This document shows positions 5,826 to 7,817 of a stretch of 7,817 bases of DNA, piece by piece; the first letter of the stretch is position 1, and every line of letters begins with the position of its first letter. The position numbers were made by a program, and so were the translations under genes. This DNA comes from Bacteroidales bacterium UBA3808. Its GTDB lineage: Bacteria > Bacteroidota > Bacteroidia > Bacteroidales > Paludibacteraceae. The stretch is from assembly GCA_002369075.1 (NCBI GenBank), contig DFEG01000032.1, positions 26,172 through 33,988 of the forward strand, read 5' to 3'. The notes below the pieces were generated by a model, which did not search any database, was not told the DNA's origin, and saw nothing but the letters and a program-made list of their open reading frames with translations.

Positions 5826-5852
5826 TGTACCTGTTTTTTACGAAAAAGCGTG

Positions 5853-5884
5853 CAAAGGTACAATTTTTTTTGCACATATGCAAA
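5853..5884 (-). promoter_or_regulatory. Minus-strand promoter of the transporter-trmN6 operon
   Basis: On the minus strand TTTG (complement of 5881-5884) is followed after exactly 20 bp by TACCTTTG (complement of 5853-5860), a full match to the Bacteroidota consensus, 27 bp before the ATG at 5825. The spacer starts CATATGTGCAAAAAA. Its -33 palindrome is shared with the plus-strand promoter. Confidence 0.8.
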
Positions 5885-5900
5885 TTTTTTAGTACCTTTG
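5869..5900 (+). promoter_or_regulatory. Plus-strand promoter of the histidine kinase gene
   Basis: TTTG (5869-5872), 20 bp, then TACCTTTG (5893-5900) match the Bacteroidota -33/-7 consensus, 17 bp upstream of the ATG at 5918, so the leader is very short. The -33 region TTTGCACATATGCAAA (5869-5884) is a palindrome with a single mismatched pair and is also the -33 region of the opposite promoter. Confidence 0.8.
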
Positions 5901-5917
5901 CGTGCTTAAATGTCAAT

Positions 5918-7375
5918 ATGGCGGATAAATTCAAAATATCGCTGCGTAACAGACCCATCTCCACGCGTATCATGTACGTCGTGTTTGCGTGCGTGACGAT
6001 CATCTTTCTGTTTATGCTCGGCATGTCCATCCGCTATGTTTACTGGAGCGTGGCGCAGCAGCAGCGGCACGAACTGATCACCCGCGCGGAGTATATACAG
6101 TCCTATCTGAGGTCTCTTTATTACTGGGATGTCGCGCTTGCTCCGAACCAGGCGGAAGGTCTCTCTATTGACCTCCGGGATCTGAGTATCGACATGCAGC
6201 AGGACCTGCACGTCTATTCGCTCAACGGCGAACTGCTCGCTTCTTCTTCGCCCCGGCTCTTCGATGGAGGAGCCCTCTCGCGGAGCCTGAGTATCGACAA
6301 ACCGTTCTTTTCGGACGACCATATAGCCCTTTGTTACGAGCAGATTAACGAACAACCGTACTTGATAGCTTACCTGCCGTTCCATAACGGAGCGTTCGTA
6401 ACCATCGGCTATATTGCCGTCCCTTATTTCCTGAGCGAACAGACCCGGAACGCCCAGTTGCGGGAGTTGCTCTCGCTCCTGATTCCGGTGTACCTCATTG
6501 CGCTGGTGCTCTCGCTCATCTTCTCCTACCTCGCGACCCGTTCCATCACTTCGCCGCTGAAGGTCCTGACGGATAAGATGCGGCGGTTCGAGATAGGGGG
6601 CAGGGACAACCATATTGACTACCCGTACAATGACGAGTTGGGTGCGTTGGTGGAGCGGTACAACCTCCTGGTGGACCAGGTGGAAGAGAGTGCGGAGCAA
6701 CTGGCGCGGGCGGAACGCGAAGGCGCGTGGCGAACGATGGCAAGACAGATTGCCCATGAGATCAACAACCCTCTGACGCCCATGAAGCTGTCGGTACAGA
6801 AGCTCCAACTCAAGCACGGCACAGACCAGTTTGACGAGTATTTCGACAAGACTACGAAGATGCTGATTGACGAGATCGACAACCTCGCGCACATTGCGCA
6901 GTCCTTCTCTGCCTTCGCCAAACAGCCGGAGGTAGTCACCACGGAGGTGGACATCGCCGAGAAACTGTCGAACGTCATTACCCTCCAGCGCGAGAACGAC
7001 GAGCAGATACCTATCCGGTATATCGGTCCGGACAGCGGAGTGGGGGTACTTGCGGACAAGGAACAGATCAGCCAGGTCTTCGTCAATATCCTCCGCAACG
7101 CCCTGCAGGCCTCGCCCACGGACATCATCGTCATGCTCAACCCCTCTTTCTCGGACAAAGAGATACAGATCTCCATTTCCGATGACGGCACCGGCATTCC
7201 CGAGGATATTCAGCCGCGTATCTTCCGCCCGAATTTCACCACCAAGTCCAACGGCAACGGGCTGGGACTGGCTATCTCCAAACATATCGTAGAGGGTTCC
7301 GGCGGCCGTATCGAGTTCGAGACCTCGCCCAAAGGCACTACTTTCTTCATCTATCTGCGCAAGAAGTTGAACTGA
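5918..7375 (+). CDS. NtrY-like membrane sensor histidine kinase with HAMP domain
   Basis: A 485-residue kinase. Transmembrane helices at about 18-40 and 183-206 enclose a periplasmic sensor region of about 140 residues, without a motif I recognise. HAMP follows (about 207-260, ITSPLKVLTDKMRRF). The dimerisation/phosphoacceptor domain has the H-box HEINNPLTP (280-288) with H280 as the phosphorylated residue. The ATPase domain has the N-box VNILRNALQA (388-397), G1 DDGTGIP (422-428), F-box region IFRPNFTTK (435-443) and G2 NGNGLGLAIS (445-454). All catalytic boxes are present, so it should be active; no receiver domain is fused. H-box and layout resemble NtrY-type kinases; the signal is unknown. 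I chose ATG 5918: the in-frame ATG at 5825 would add 31 residues translated from the promoter itself. No response regulator is seen next to it; instead an AraC-like gene overlaps its stop by one base, so the partner may be encoded elsewhere. Confidence 0.93.
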   Translation: MADKFKISLRNRPISTRIMYVVFACVTIIFLFMLGMSIRYVYWSVAQQQRHELITRAEYIQSYLRSLYYWDVALAPNQAEGLSIDLRDLSIDMQQDLHVYSLNGELLASSSPRLFDGGALSRSLSIDKPFFSDDHIALCYEQINEQPYLIAYLPFHNGAFVTIGYIAVPYFLSEQTRNAQLRELLSLLIPVYLIALVLSLIFSYLATRSITSPLKVLTDKMRRFEIGGRDNHIDYPYNDELGALVERYNLLVDQVEESAEQLARAEREGAWRTMARQIAHEINNPLTPMKLSVQKLQLKHGTDQFDEYFDKTTKMLIDEIDNLAHIAQSFSAFAKQPEVVTTEVDIAEKLSNVITLQRENDEQIPIRYIGPDSGVGVLADKEQISQVFVNILRNALQASPTDIIVMLNPSFSDKEIQISISDDGTGIPEDIQPRIFRPNFTTKSNGNGLGLAISKHIVEGSGGRIEFETSPKGTTFFIYLRKKLN

Positions 7376-7817
7376 TGTTTTTCCAGATTATTAGTCCCGC
7401 AGAGGCTTTACGGCCGTATATCTCCCGCTATGTGTTTGTGCGTGCGGAAGGCTCCACGGACACCATGACGCCACCGGCGGATGATCCGCGGTTCGTGAAC
7501 GGCAAGCATGTGCAACCCCTGCTCCCTAACTACGGCAGTCTGATCTTTGTCCGGAATGCTATAATAGAGATCGGTGGAAAGCAATCCGATGAACTGATGT
7601 TACTCGGTGCTAATCAGGCTACGCTGGGCTTGACCACCCTCAGCGGCTGGTTCGAAGGAATGATGGCAGATTTCGAGCCGGGAGGAATGCATATGTTGTT
7701 GGGGATGGATCTGCAGCAGTTATCCGGCAAAGTACAGACCGTAAGCGAAACCGGCGATGAAGGGTTGGCGCATCTGGACCGGATCTTCAAATCCACACCC
7801 AAGGCGGAGGACATAGC
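7375..7817 (+). CDS. AraC-family-like transcriptional regulator, N-terminal part (3' end outside window)
   Basis: From ATG 7375, whose A is the last base of the kinase TGA, an open frame of 147 codons runs off the window. The N-terminal region has the pattern of AraC regulators of the DUF6597 type: ISPAEALRPYISRYVFVRA (6-24), PLLPNYGSLIFV (48-59), LLGANQATLGLTTLSGWFEG (76-95) and DFEPGGMHMLLGMDLQQLSG (99-118), where the PGGMHMLLG element corresponds to the family's PGGFYxLFG-type motif. The DNA-binding helix-turn-helix part would follow beyond the window, so the AraC assignment rests on the N-terminus only. Overlap with the kinase stop suggests translational coupling and a joint regulatory role, for example envelope or nutrient sensing; this is inference. 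Confidence 0.75.
   Translation, partial: MFFQIISPAEALRPYISRYVFVRAEGSTDTMTPPADDPRFVNGKHVQPLLPNYGSLIFVRNAIIEIGGKQSDELMLLGANQATLGLTTLSGWFEGMMADFEPGGMHMLLGMDLQQLSGKVQTVSETGDEGLAHLDRIFKSTPKAEDI

Noticed and set aside
5825..5917. 31-residue extension of the histidine kinase from ATG 5825
   Set aside because: The stretch lies over the promoter (TTTG 5869, TACCTTTG 5893), so the transcript starts after it. ATG 5918 gives a normal cytoplasmic N-terminus before helix 1.
5906..7285. Minus-strand open frame of 459 codons opposite the histidine kinase
   Set aside because: No domain pattern, Arg/Val/Glu-rich shadow composition, and the plus strand holds all kinase motifs in order.
7686..7697. ATGCATATG inside the AraC-like gene, resembling the promoter palindrome
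   Set aside because: It is in coding sequence without TTTG or TAnnTTTG at the right spacing; probably chance.

Overview
This window looks like the chromosome of a member of the Bacteroidota, most likely order Bacteroidales. Three things point that way. The intergenic regions carry the phylum-specific promoter pattern (TTTG, about 20 bp, TAnnTTTG) in place of sigma70-type boxes. Start codons lack clear Shine-Dalgarno sequences. The gene content is typical: a DUF3078 outer-membrane protein, a coiled-coil/zapA/rny cluster, and a DUF6597-like AraC regulator. The organism cannot be placed below order level from this sequence.

Layout, left to right. (1) Positions 1-599, minus strand: 5' part of a gene for a secreted protein with a beta-rich domain and a Gly/Asp linker; its 3' end lies outside the window. 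(2) 600-829: divergent intergenic region with promoters facing both ways. (3) 830-2647, plus strand: DUF3078 outer-membrane protein, a small ZapB-like coiled-coil protein and ZapA, tightly spaced. (4) 2720-4252, plus strand: ribonuclease Y (rny). (5) 4252-4309: a perfect palindrome and a strong hairpin that ends rny and overlaps the 3' end of the convergent trmN6. (6) 4289-5825, minus strand: trmN6 (tRNA1(Val) A37 N6-methyltransferase) overlapping the 3' end of a CcdA/TauE-like membrane transporter with two His-rich segments. (7) 5826-5917: a compact, almost symmetrical divergent promoter. (8) 5918-7817, plus strand: an NtrY-like membrane sensor histidine kinase and, overlapping its stop by one base, an AraC-like regulator cut off by the window end.

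The gene products are mostly ordinary housekeeping, envelope and signalling functions. The unusual content is in the non-coding and repeat structure. First, trmN6 appears to have taken up four unrelated short repeat elements, all in frame, each encoding a low-complexity insert between conserved blocks of the enzyme. A fifth element, a heptamer array, sits exactly at the zapA start and seems to have destroyed an ATGA-coupled start codon. Second, the two plus-strand promoters and both minus-strand promoters carry a CATATG-centred palindrome at or near the -33 box. In the 5853-5900 region one palindrome serves as the -33 element for both directions, with exact two-fold symmetry. I found no RNA genes, CRISPR array, insertion sequence or clear defence system. 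No gene-free stretch exceeds 300 bp.
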